NCBI GenBank assembly: GCA_963811705.1
Contig: CAWESL010000005.1
Span: forward strand, 1 to 64,000
DNA from: DATJPR01 sp963811705
GTDB taxonomy: Bacteria > Bacteroidota > Ignavibacteria > UBA10030 > UBA6906
Length of the DNA: 64,000 bases
Reading direction: 5' to 3'
The stretch's first letter is position 1. Each line of letters opens with the position of its first letter. This document shows, piece after piece, positions 1-8,936 of the stretch. The notes under the pieces are model-generated. The model was not told the origin of the DNA. It searched no databases and worked only from the letters and a program-made list of their open reading frames with translations. The position numbers were made by a program, and so were the translations under genes.

Positions 1-977
1 TATACGGAAAGAGTACAACCAGGACCATTACTGGAACCCGCCAATTGGTTGTCATACCCACCGCCCCCGCGCTTTCATTGCCTTTGAACAATGCCGTTAA
101 CCAACCACTGCCGCTTTCGCTGAACTGGCGACCCGTTTCGGGTGCGTCCGCGTATCGACTTCAGGTTGCGGCGGATTCGCTTTTTGCAGGCGTCGTACTC
201 AACGAACTCGAGTTTTGCATCCACCAACACGGGCAGGCTAATACCTGGCTCGACAAAGGCAAGACATACTTTTGGAGAGTCTGCGCCCGGAATTCCGCAG
301 GCGAGGGGTCGTACTCGATTGCCTTGGCGGTCTGCTCTTGTCCCCAATCCTCCGCGGATTGTCCTCAGGGTCCTTCTTGAAGGTGCGTATCAGCCCGCAT
401 TAAACCTACTTGGGAACGCGCTGCGCACAAGCGGGGTCCTTGCTCTTCGCTACACAGGCCGAGCGATTCCAGTTCTCGGTGTTGACAGCCTCTGCATAGA
501 GGTACGCGACTCGGCCTTCGCAGCAAGAAAGCCACCACGCGCCGCGAAGCATCGGCGTGGTTGATGACCGACGGAACGGTGAGAAGTCTTGGAGATACGA
601 CCAAAGGGTATGTCGAGTTCGACGGTTTAGCACCCGGCAACTACTACTTTGTTGTGAAGCATCGGAATCATCTGGCGATCATGAGCAATTTGGCAATTGC
701 GCTCACTGATGCGAATACGTTCTACGATTTCACGACGGGGCAGGACAAGGCTTGGGGTACAAACCCGATGAAGCAGCTTGCCGTGGGAGTCTTCGGACTG
801 TATGCCGGCGATGCAAACGGGAGCAGCGATGTTTCAATCCTCGATCGTTCCCTCTGGCGGACGCAAAACAGCCTGTCGGGGTATCTGGGAGCAACTCTGT
901 ATCTCACGGGGGATGTGTCCATACTCGACAGGGCGATTTGGAGATCGAATAATTCTGTGGCATCACAAGTTCCCTAG
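1..977 (+). pseudogene. 3' part of a secreted protein with FN3-like and dockerin-like domains, frameshifted
   Basis: The reading frame is open at the left edge and begins with a fibronectin-III-like domain (LNWRPVSGASAYRLQV, then TYFWRVCARNSAGEGSY near 270-315). Coding then jumps frame near 330-345 (continuing VPNPPRIVLRVLLEGAYQP) and jumps back near 515-545 (REASAWLMTDG), ending at the stop at 975-977. The last ~150 residues hold the module HRNHL / NPMKQLAVGVFGLYAGD and two dockerin-like calcium loops (DANGSSDVSILD and a second GDVSILD). The same module, about 60% alike by eye, ends the neighbouring broken gene at 5338, so the two are tandem paralogues. The family is typical of extracellular FCB-group proteins; the ligand is unknown. 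At least two frameshifts mean either a decayed gene or local sequence errors. The N-terminus lies outside the window. Confidence 0.75.
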
Positions 978-1273
978 AACCACAGGGGTGTGATCATTTT
1001 CGCGCGGATGAAGGGCGGTCATGTCTTTCGCTCCAATTTTCTGCAAGGTAGGAGATTGGAAACGATAGACACATTGTGGAGTGGTCGATATTCTTCGCCA
1101 TGATCCGCTGAATGGTGTGCTTGATTATCCTGGCGCTGGAGGATTGTCTTGTTGAAGTCAGTGGTTCATACACCTCATCCCGCAGATCTCTCTGCAACGT
1201 TCATGCCGGAATATTTAAGTGCCGATCGAAAATAGCCTTCATCCTGACCAGTAGATCCTGAAGGATCCACAAC
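978..1273. other. Intergenic stretch with no recognisable feature
   Basis: About 300 bases separate the two broken paralogues. Only short spurious frames are present, with no convincing promoter, terminator or RNA. An AAGGA-like ribosome-binding site (around 1260-1265) belongs to the next reading frame, which begins with GTG at 1274. Confidence 0.5.
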
Positions 1274-4200
1274 GTGAAACGTCTCACACAGAATTCCCCG
1301 TGGGTTGTGGCGTGCGTAATGCTCAGTAACCTCGATTATGACTTCTCGAGGAATATCTCAGTCGAGCAACATAATCAGCGGCGTAATTGACCAACTGAAC
1401 GGCGGTGGGGACGTCATCGGGCTGGATTATGCAGCGGGTCAAAAGTGGATGCTGTACTTCGTGGCCAAGCCTGTCCAATCAGGTTTTGCCAGCGGTGGCA
1501 TAAAGGTGCTCGTAGACTTGGATGATTACGCAGGTGTGACGGCAGAAGGGAGAGATGGTTGGGTGACGGTGTGGATAGATGTGGTGGCCGGGACTGGCGT
1601 AGGCGGATGGCCGATCGGGTTCGGCGTCCAGAAGAGGACATTTGGTGCAAACGCACCAGACTCCCCGATCGCGTTGTTCGATGTTACTGTGAATGCATCC
1701 GTCAACTCTATTCCAGTGGATCTGTTCAGCATAAACTCCTCAGGTGGGATCACTACCTGCGATCTCAAGCTTGGGGTCGCTTCTCCGTTGAGCGGTGGGG
1801 GAGAACTCTCAGTGCATGGCCTGAGCTTTGAGGTTCGGAAAACAAACCTTAATCCAGCACTCATTGTACGCGATGATCCCTGGACTTGCAATCGCCAGAT
1901 ACACGACGGAAGCTATTTCTGCCGTATGTTATCCTGGCTCATCGCAGTTGGGACTCAATTCTCTCTCAGGCTTCCGATTGACGACGGAACTCCGACGATC
2001 CAAAAGTCTTCCTAATCCAGGATGTCCGGGCAGCCCGCTTTGTTCAAGGACAAGCCGGGACTGCTACGGTGATAGTCAAGGTCCCGGAAAATGACATTTA
2101 CAACGTTCGGGTTTGGGACGAGACCGGGTTGTTGCCTCCTCCCTGGGAGTGGACAGATGTGTGGTCGATTTCGCAAGATCTGGCCGTCGATGAGACAGGC
2201 TCATTCCCTTTCACCGTAACTCCAACTTCAGCATCGAGAGCCTTCGCCTTCTGGCTGTATCAGCGCGACTTTCTCGGTGCCGGGAAAATCATCGAAAGGT
2301 GATATGTAACCATTATGCTGCACCGGTCGGAGACGGGTGTCACACCGCCCACCATATCGATCACTTCGCCATCCTCAGGGAGTCAGATACAGGGAACGTT
2401 GAATGCATCTGTTGCAGCATCCGATGGGCAGAGCGGCATTGACAAAATCGAATTGTTTCTAAACAGAACAAAGATCGGAGAGTTGAGCTCAGCGCCATTC
2501 AACTTCCAATATCCATTGGCTGATCTCCTCCCTGGTTCGGCTACGCTACGAGCGGTTGGCCACGACAAGGATGGCAATGGCACAGAGACTTCGATCCTTG
2601 CGACAGTCATGCCATCCATATCGATTACAGGCATCGCTCTCGACAAACAGACATACCTGCCAAATCAGACAGCCGTGTTGACTGTGATACTGGGGAACTC
2701 GCTACAAAACGCTGCGGTCGAAGCAACAATCAATGGAGCGAGTCACTTTTCTCTCTGATGCGTCACCTGCGGGATCGTACGGGCTGCACTTTCACGACCC
2801 CAACAACCGGAACGTACACGATTTCAATTGTCGCACAAATGAACGGCTACAAAGTTGCGAGTTTAGCGGGAGCATCCAGCTCGTTATTGCAGACCCTGGG
2901 CCCACGCAGCTAGTAGCTCTGCAAACCCGAGTGAGATAACCTACACGGGGGGGACATCTTCACAAATTACCGCAAATGTGCGAAACACTCTTGGGCTTCC
3001 TGTGCAAGGGGTAACTGTGACCTTTCACTCCACCTCTTTCTGGCCCTAAAGGGTCGACAAATCCTGGGGTGGTTATCACTGACGTTAGCGGTGTGGCTAA
3101 GTCAACCTATTCACCTGACGGAGCCGGATTGGCTGTCATAGCGGTGGCCACAAATACCGGACTTTCCACGACAGCGAATGTCAGCGTTCTGTCTGCAGGA
3201 TCAAGTACATATACTATCGTAATGACGAACGCAGGTACGGGGCGAACAGCTTCAAGTGAGACACACGCACTCTACCCATATGTAACTCTTACAGTTCCGG
3301 GCGCGGGGATTGATGGACAGTCGATAGTCCTTTCGTCGAATCTCGGTGCTTTCCAAAACGGGCAGAAGACTTGGACCGCCGTTCTTGGAGACAACACTGA
3401 TCCTGGGAAGATCGCCCCGACGCCTCAACTCACTTCCACGGCTACCGGCACCGCTACCGTGACCGCAACGGTTGGTCCAACAGTCCAGACATTCTCCATT
3501 GACATGCGTCCGGGCCTTCTCCCGATAATTCCACCGTTCGCAACGGTCTCCGCTGGAATGATCGCGGAATATGAATCCGATCCACAGCTCAGGTTTTCGC
3601 CGGACGGGAAGATGCTTGCCAGTGCTCCTGGTTATGTATGGGATTTCCCATCTCTGACCGCGAGATTGACCCCCAGTGGCATGGTACAGGTCCGAACACT
3701 CTCGTTTTCACAGACTGGCAGAAACATTATTATGGGGACAGATCAGACAAATCCTGTATGGTATATCTACGACACAAAGACTGGATCAATTACTCAAGAG
3801 AGCCCGTTAAATACCTCCGCCTATTCGGTGGTGTGGTCTGATCAGTCTGATGACCGCCGATTTGCGATCGCAAACAGTGCGAGCGGCTTGAAGAATCAAC
3901 TGAAGATATACGCCAATAGCACCAACTACTATCTGAATGTCGGGCCAACTACCTCAGATCGGTCACTTCCGTCGATTGGAAAGGAAATTACATCGCGGCG
4001 GTAACAAAAGGGACCGGAACGATCAGCATGTTCATGCCTCAAACTGGAGTCAGTTGTGGACAAATAGCTCCCTCGGCAGAGTAAACAAATATAGCGTCGT
4101 GATCTCACCAGATCGAACAAAACTCGCGGTCTATGGCAGATACTATAGTGGATCTAATCACCTGTTTCTTTTCAACATTGGTAGTTCCACCCCAATTCGA

Positions 4201-5338
4201 CAGTATGGTATCCCTGCGATTCAAAATGGCCTTGGCCATTCTGTGGATTGGTCTCCAGACAACACAAAGTTGATATGTTGCGGACCGAACGGGTATCTTA
4301 GAATCCTGGATTGGGATTCGGGAACCGAACTGTACAATCTCGACATTGGGGGGACGAACACCTCGGGTAACGTGGGGTTCGAACAATATTATCGCTGCCA
4401 CGAATGGGACGGTCTATTTGTACGCTCCGTTCGACACTGAGGGACCAACGATCATAGTGTCGAGCCCGCCTGTAGGATTCTCGACCACATTAGCAGATGT
4501 AACAATCCAGGGGAAGATCGGTAACGCAATCGGAATTCAATCCGCTGAGTACAGCACCGATGGCGCCAACTATTCCGCTTTGACAGTGAATCCCGATTCA
4601 ACTTTCAGCCAGCTGGTACCCCTCCGATCAACTGACACGGATATTCACATCCGTGCAACTGATCGAGGTGGCAGGGTTACTGAAATCGTCAGGACTGTCC
4701 TTCGCACAGTGCCGCGAGTAGCAATTCGAATTCTGTTGCAGGGTCCTTACGACCCCTCATCAGGGAAGATGCTCACCACCTTGAACAGTAATGGATGCCT
4801 TGCCCAACATTTTACCGGGGTGACTATCCCCAGCGATGCTGTGGACAGCATTGCTCTTGAAATACGCAATACTCCTGATGCCGCCTCCGCCCAGGTTCGC
4901 AAGTATGCCCCGGCCTGGCTGGCGAGTGACGGATCTATTAGGATGTTCGCCAATAGCGCGAAGGCATACGTTGATTTTGATGCTCCAGTGGGTAATTACT
5001 ATGTTGTGATTCACCACAGGAACCATATCCCGGTGATGAGCAAACAAGCTCTATCACTCGGAACATCAAATTCCACATTCGATTTTTCTGACTGGTCTAG
5101 CGGCCAACAATCCTATGGCACGAACCCGATGAAGCAGCTCGCGGCGGGTGTGTATGGGATGTTCGCTGGCGATGCAAACAGCAGTGGTGACATTTCGATT
5201 CTGGATCGTTCGATCTGGCGGACGCAAAACAGCCTGACGGAGTACCTTGGTGCGGATTTCAACCTGTCAGGTGATGTTTCGATCCTTGATCGGGCGCTCT
5301 GGCGTCAGAACAACTCTATCACCTCGCAGGTCCCGTGA
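1274..5338 (+). pseudogene. Large secreted multidomain protein with Ig-like, beta-propeller and dockerin-like domains, multiply frameshifted
   Basis: Coding can be followed from a GTG at 1274 (signal-like start KRLTQNSPWVVACVML) to the stop at 5338, about 1,350 codons, but only by changing frame many times: near 1330, between 1870 and 1985, near 2750, near 2900-2936, near 3040, near 3950, near 4050 and near 4385. There is also an in-frame TGA at 2300. Pieces in order: an N-terminal globular part (1338-1900); an Ig-like domain (PTISITSPSSGSQI, 2350-2600); a Big-1/invasin-like domain (ITANVRNTLGLPVQGVTVTF, 2936-3180); WD40-like propeller blades (RFSPDGKML near 3595, SVDWSPDNTKL near 4240); another Ig-like domain (4440-4700); and the HRNHL plus dockerin-like module (DANSSGDISILD near 5170, DFNLSGDVSILD near 5260). 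It is probably exported and extracellular, and non-functional as read. Sequencing indels cannot be excluded from sequence alone. Confidence 0.75.
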
Positions 5339-5402
5339 ATATAACGAGCTCATTGAACGAAGAAAGAACGATTAGTCCATTTCCATATCGAAAGGTCCGC
5401 GT

Positions 5403-6494
5403 ATGAAAACGATGGCCACGTTGTGTCTTACGGTATTTTGCGCTATGTCTGCGCTGTCAACCACGGTAGACGGTCGTTTCGTTGTGTTGACCAACGACGG
5501 CAGCACTTACAGTGTGAAGGTGCAATTCAAAACGGATGTTGCGATGGGGATGGGTGGAACGACCGTGAAGTTCTCCTTCGACAACACGAATCTGAGTTTC
5601 CCCGCATCTCCCACCGCCGGGGTGGATTACAGCTACTCAGCGTTTTCCGGTGGTTCATACAGCCCCGGGTCCATCACTGTGGCTGGAAACATCCTGTCGA
5701 TCAATACAGAATACAATGGAACTGCCGGGAGCGGGACGCCAGTGGGGACGAGCTATACGGACGTCGTAACGATCGACTTCACGACTCTGATCCCGGCAGG
5801 AAATTCGAATCTGCACTGGACCCAATTGGAAATCGTCGGCGACGACTATGTTCAGTGGACGAACGGAACGTTTCCGGACCTTGATACGAGTCCGCTACCA
5901 ATTCAACTCTCCGGGTTTTCCGCAGCCCCTGCCATTCAGGCAAACACCATTACGGTGCACTGGTCGACGGCAAGTGAGATTGACAACTACGGGTTCGATG
6001 TGCAGCGCTCTGCGGACAAGTCAAATGGGTTCGCGACACTAGCTGGGAGTTTCCAGGCTGGGCATGGGACGACACTCGAAGCGCATACGTATTCGTATGT
6101 CGATAACGGCGCAGTACCGTCGCAACCGTGGTATCGTTTGAAACAGTCTGATCTCAACGGTACGGTCCATTACTCCGAGCCGATCAATGCGTCAGTCACC
6201 ACGGGCATCGATCAGCAGGTCGCGCCGAAGGTATTTGCGCTCTTCCAGAACTATCCGAACCCATTCAACCCGACGACGATGATTCGCTTTACCGTCGAGA
6301 ATTCCGGCCCGGCCACGCTTGTCGTCTATAACATGCTGGGACAGAAAGTCGCCACGCTCTTCAACGACATCGCGACGGCCGGACGGTATCAGTCCGTCAG
6401 GTTCAACGCGACAAACCTCGCCAGCGGCATGTACATCTACCGCCTGCAAAGCGCGAGCAAGGTCGATGTGCGGAAGCTCGTCCTGACGAAGTGA
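5403..6494 (+). CDS. Secreted protein with type IX secretion (T9SS type A) C-terminal sorting domain
   Basis: 363 residues. A signal peptide (MKTMATLCLTVFCAMSALST) is followed by a cohesin-like/beta-sandwich region (residues ~25-160, KVQFKTDVAMGMGGTTVKFS). A second beta domain, typical of FCB surface proteins, begins near LPIQLSGFSA and includes TVHWSTASEIDNYGF. The C-terminal ~85 residues are the sorting domain: FALFQNYPNPFNPTTMIRF, then YNMLGQKVATL, ASGMYIYRL and a final KLVLTK. In known systems this tail takes the protein through the T9SS and anchors or releases it at the cell surface. It starts at ATG with AAAGG upstream. A terminator follows at 6543. Unlike the two upstream genes it is intact. 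An N-terminal cohesin-like fold beside dockerin-tailed neighbours is suggestive, but I cannot confirm it by eye. Confidence 0.85.
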   Translation: MKTMATLCLTVFCAMSALSTTVDGRFVVLTNDGSTYSVKVQFKTDVAMGMGGTTVKFSFDNTNLSFPASPTAGVDYSYSAFSGGSYSPGSITVAGNILSINTEYNGTAGSGTPVGTSYTDVVTIDFTTLIPAGNSNLHWTQLEIVGDDYVQWTNGTFPDLDTSPLPIQLSGFSAAPAIQANTITVHWSTASEIDNYGFDVQRSADKSNGFATLAGSFQAGHGTTLEAHTYSYVDNGAVPSQPWYRLKQSDLNGTVHYSEPINASVTTGIDQQVAPKVFALFQNYPNPFNPTTMIRFTVENSGPATLVVYNMLGQKVATLFNDIATAGRYQSVRFNATNLASGMYIYRLQSASKVDVRKLVLTK

Positions 6495-6542
6495 GGTCAC
6501 ATCGCGGAGGTAGTCTGCGAGGAGAAGACTGAGCGGAAAAGG

Positions 6543-6576
6543 AGGGGCGATACGAGAAACTTCGCCCCTTCTCTTT
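6543..6576 (+). terminator. Rho-independent terminator after the T9SS protein gene
   Basis: AGGGGCGA (6543-6550) pairs perfectly with TCGCCCCT (6562-6569) around an 11-nt loop. A T-rich tail (TCTCTTTA) follows. Confidence 0.75.
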
Positions 6577-6620
6577 ATGTTTGCGTCATCAATGACAAAT
6601 CTTGTGAAGAGGGAGGCGTG

Positions 6621-6687
6621 GGAGGGTTCCATTCTGGCATAGAATGTGCGCCATGTGGGGCATCCCCGCGAGCCCTCCTGGTTTTTT
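6621..6687 (+). ncRNA. Candidate structured RNA: three-way junction followed by a U-run
   Basis: Outer stem GGAGGGTT (6621-6628) pairs with AGCCCTCC (6671-6678), including one G-U pair. It encloses a perfect hairpin CATTCT-ggcat-AGAATG (6630-6646) and a second one TGTGGGG-cat-CCCCGCG (6654-6670, two to three G-U pairs). TGG and six Ts follow at 6682-6687. The layout is that of a small RNA or attenuator ending in an intrinsic terminator. It lies between the terminator at 6543 and the promoter at 6752. I do not recognise the class, and no clear promoter is seen in front of it. Confidence 0.4.
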
Positions 6688-6751
6688 CTCGGATTTGGCC
6701 GGTCGATTCTTTTGTGGGAGATCTTTTTGTGCAGATGGCGGAAAAGGGTGT

Positions 6752-6779
6752 TTGATTTGGAGCTTTTTTTCACTATATA
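6752..6779 (+). promoter_or_regulatory. Sigma70-like promoter for the sugar transferase gene
   Basis: TTGATT (6752-6757), 16-nt spacer, TATATA (6774-6779). Transcription would start near 6786, giving a leader of only about 18 nt before the GTG at 6804, with no clear Shine-Dalgarno sequence. Confidence 0.6.
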
Positions 6780-6803
6780 CCATTTATCGAAAAATTCTAG
6801 CGT

Positions 6804-8258
6804 GTGTATTCGTTGACTATCCCCCGGCCAATCCGCACTTCTCTTCAGCGGAATTGGAAAGCCATTAATGCCACAGTCAGCATTGTCGTCGATGCATTGA
6901 TTCAATGCGTCGCGTATGCGCTCGCCGTCGTCCTCTACTTGCATCTGAAGGAAGGGGTAACGCTTAGCCACTCCCACGCCGGCTTCATAACGTTTCTCGT
7001 CCTCGCCTATACCGTCACGTTCACCATGCTCGGCGTCTATCGGAGAATCACCTACCAGTCGCTGGCATCGCAACTGTACTCCGCCGCCCGGGGCCACCTT
7101 TATATTTCGGCCTTCGTCCTGAGTACCATCCATTTTCTCCCGAATTTCGTCCCCCGGCCCGCAATCTATGCGCTCTTCATCGTCGTCTCTCCTGTCGTGT
7201 ACGTCGGAACCTGGCTCGCGGTGCGAAAGGCGATTGCGGCATTGCGCCGATACGATTTCGGCCGGAGCAAAACGATCGCCATCGGGTCCGACCCCGACTT
7301 CCATGAGCTGATCCACCGGCTCAATGAACATGCCGACCTCCAGTTCAACCTGGTCAGCGTCCTCCGGACGTCAAAGAAGAACGCCTCCGACAAGACGGAC
7401 CACGTCGACGTCTCCGCCATCGAGCGTTTCCTCAGCGAAAATGAAATCGATCAGATCGTCTTTTCCTCCTCGTACCAGCTCAATGGGTCGTTCAATCCCA
7501 TCCACAAGCTCTGCAGGAGCAAAGGCATTACGATGCGGATCATGTCGCCCGAGTCGGATTCTCTCTTCTCCAAGATCGGACTGCGCGACATCGCGGGGAT
7601 CCCGATCTATGTCCCCGAAGGACTGAAGCTCCGCTCCCTGAAACGCATGATGAAGCGCGCCTTCGATATCGCCGGATCGATCGCCCTGCTCTTGCTCTTC
7701 TCTCCGGTGTTCCTGATTGTCGCGGCGGCGATCAAGCTCGAATCGAAGGGGCCGATTTTCTTCCGGCATAGCCGCTCGCTCGGCGCCGATGATACGGCGT
7801 TCCATTTCCTGAAGTTCCGGAGCATGCACGACGACGCCGATAACGAAAAAGAGACGCTGCTCAACCAGAACGAAAGCGATGGAGCGCTGTTTAAAATCAA
7901 AGACGACCCCCGTCTCACCCGGGTCGGTAAAGTGATCCGCAAATTCAGCATCGACGAGCTTCCGCAGCTCGTCAACGTGCTGAAAGGCGACATGAGCCTG
8001 GTGGGTCCGCGGCCTCTTCCGGTGAAGGACTATGAAAAGATCGACGCCAACGATCATGTGGGCGGGTATGTCCACCTTCGCGCCAGAGCGAAACCCGGCA
8101 TGACCGGACTCTGGCAGGTTTCCGGCCGCTCCCAGCTCGGTTTCCGCGAAATGGTGATGCTGGATTTGTATTACATCGAGAATCAAACGATTCTGTTTGA
8201 TCTTGAAATCCTCGCGCAGACAGTGCCGGTGGTGCTATTTGGGAAAGGCGCTTATTGA
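6804..8258 (+). CDS. Polyprenyl glycosylphosphotransferase (exopolysaccharide-initiating sugar transferase)
   Basis: 484 residues, GTG start. An N-terminal membrane region has about four hydrophobic segments (residues ~25-48, 60-78, 100-115, 118-140). A CoA-binding-like/Rossmann middle follows (~155-270). A C-terminal bacterial sugar-transferase domain runs from a membrane segment at ~288-310 through KFRSM (337-341), DELPQ (384-388) and GPRP (401-404) to the conserved LWQVSGRS region. This is the WcaJ/EpsE/PssY class. It moves a sugar-1-phosphate from a nucleotide sugar to undecaprenyl phosphate at the inner membrane, the first step of capsule or EPS repeat-unit synthesis. UDP-glucose dehydrogenase, UDP-xylose synthase and Wzi downstream fit this role. 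The sugar specificity cannot be read from the sequence. Confidence 0.9.
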   Translation: MYSLTIPRPIRTSLQRNWKAINATVSIVVDALIQCVAYALAVVLYLHLKEGVTLSHSHAGFITFLVLAYTVTFTMLGVYRRITYQSLASQLYSAARGHLYISAFVLSTIHFLPNFVPRPAIYALFIVVSPVVYVGTWLAVRKAIAALRRYDFGRSKTIAIGSDPDFHELIHRLNEHADLQFNLVSVLRTSKKNASDKTDHVDVSAIERFLSENEIDQIVFSSSYQLNGSFNPIHKLCRSKGITMRIMSPESDSLFSKIGLRDIAGIPIYVPEGLKLRSLKRMMKRAFDIAGSIALLLLFSPVFLIVAAAIKLESKGPIFFRHSRSLGADDTAFHFLKFRSMHDDADNEKETLLNQNESDGALFKIKDDPRLTRVGKVIRKFSIDELPQLVNVLKGDMSLVGPRPLPVKDYEKIDANDHVGGYVHLRARAKPGMTGLWQVSGRSQLGFREMVMLDLYYIENQTILFDLEILAQTVPVVLFGKGAY

Positions 8259-8342
8259 GAGGGGGGGGGATGGGGGGAAGAGAGAGGGGGAGATAGGGAG
8301 AGTGGGAGAAGGGGAGAAGGGGAGAAGGGGAGAAGGAGAGCA
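8259..8342 (+). repeat. Purine-rich low-complexity tract, left arm of a long inverted repeat
   Basis: G/A-only sequence ending in repeated 8-nt units GGGGAGAA. The 24 bases at 8303-8326 match the reverse complement of 8820-8843 at 22 of 24 positions. The first 16 (TGGGAGAAGGGGAGAA) are identical. The arms enclose the four-helix-bundle gene at 8343-8732. Confidence 0.8.
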
Positions 8343-8732
8343 CTAAGTAGTGCGTCGCGGGTTCCATAAGTCCGGCCGGCTGATCATCATCACCAGCTTT
8401 CCGAGGACTTGATCATATTCCAATTTCAGTCGTCCCGTAGTTTCTTCAGAGATATATCCGCATTGCTTTGAAAAATCCAGCCAGACCTGAGTTTCTGCAG
8501 CTTCACCTTCAGCATCACTGAGTTTAGAGACAAAATACATCGGATAGCGTCGTTTTCGGAATGCCTCTGCAATGTTGGCGCTCACCGAACGGGATGACCG
8601 CCGGATCTGATCGACCAAAGAATACCTCTCTTCTTTCGGAAAGTGTTTTGTCAATTCGAATATCTGCATTGCAGCCCCGAATGAAAGCTTAAAGACATCG
8701 AGATCATTGTGTGAGCAGATCAGAGATTTCAA
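8343..8732 (-). CDS. Four-helix-bundle protein of the 23S rRNA intervening-sequence (S23/IVP) family
   Basis: 129 residues, TTG start with GGAGAAGAA just upstream on the minus strand. Family landmarks: DLDVFKLSFGAAMQIFELTKHFP at the start (helix 1), EERYSLVDQIRRSSRSVSANIAEAF (helix 2, the most conserved block), the alanine/glutamate-rich EGEAAETQVWLDF (helix 3) and a final helix ending LVMMISRPDLW. The fold is that of proteins encoded in 23S rRNA intervening sequences and of the Avd proteins of diversity-generating retroelements. The molecular function of free-standing members is unknown. The gene opposes both neighbours and lies inside complementary purine/pyrimidine arms. A broken relative is at 12952. 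Confidence 0.85.
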   Translation of the reverse strand: MKSLICSHNDLDVFKLSFGAAMQIFELTKHFPKEERYSLVDQIRRSSRSVSANIAEAFRKRRYPMYFVSKLSDAEGEAAETQVWLDFSKQCGYISEETTGRLKLEYDQVLGKLVMMISRPDLWNPRRTT

Positions 8733-8819
8733 TTCTTCTCCACGGAGTCCTGTAGATACTACTGTATTGGGACTGTTTTTCCGAGGTGTCGCTGAAATTA
8801 ATCGTTCGACTATTGCTAA

Positions 8820-8863
8820 TTCTCCGATTCTCCCCTTCTCCCATTCACCCGTTCCCCCCTTCT
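8820..8863 (+). repeat. Pyrimidine-rich tract, right arm of the inverted repeat around the four-helix-bundle gene
   Basis: T/C-rich sequence. 8820-8843 is the near-complement (22/24) of 8303-8326, and a further CCCCCCTTCTC lies at 8854-8864. In a transcript across the gene the arms could pair, closing a stem around the ORF. Confidence 0.75.
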
Positions 8864-8936
8864 CGGTAGATTCCGTGGCTTCTTCCCGGAATATTCGCTA
8901 TAATTGGGCTTCATCAAGAACAACCTAGGATCCTCC

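Noticed and set aside
2300..2302. TGA read as selenocysteine or programmed recoding
   Set aside because: The same gene has many other frame breaks, so a plain nonsense codon or local error is simpler; no SECIS-like hairpin is evident.
6192..7331. 379-codon open frame on the minus strand
   Set aside because: It spans the end of the T9SS gene, the terminator and the start of the sugar transferase, with no protein-like pattern; it is a shadow of GC-rich coding DNA. The same holds for long minus-strand frames at 34788-36254, 40716-42389, 46838-47989, 50268-51446 and 60055-61293.
8281..8340. CRISPR-like short tandem repeats
   Set aside because: The units are 8 nt, contiguous and purine-only, with no spacers or cas genes.
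8343..8732. Avd protein of a diversity-generating retroelement
   Set aside because: No reverse transcriptase, template repeat or variable repeat is present; only the fold is shared.
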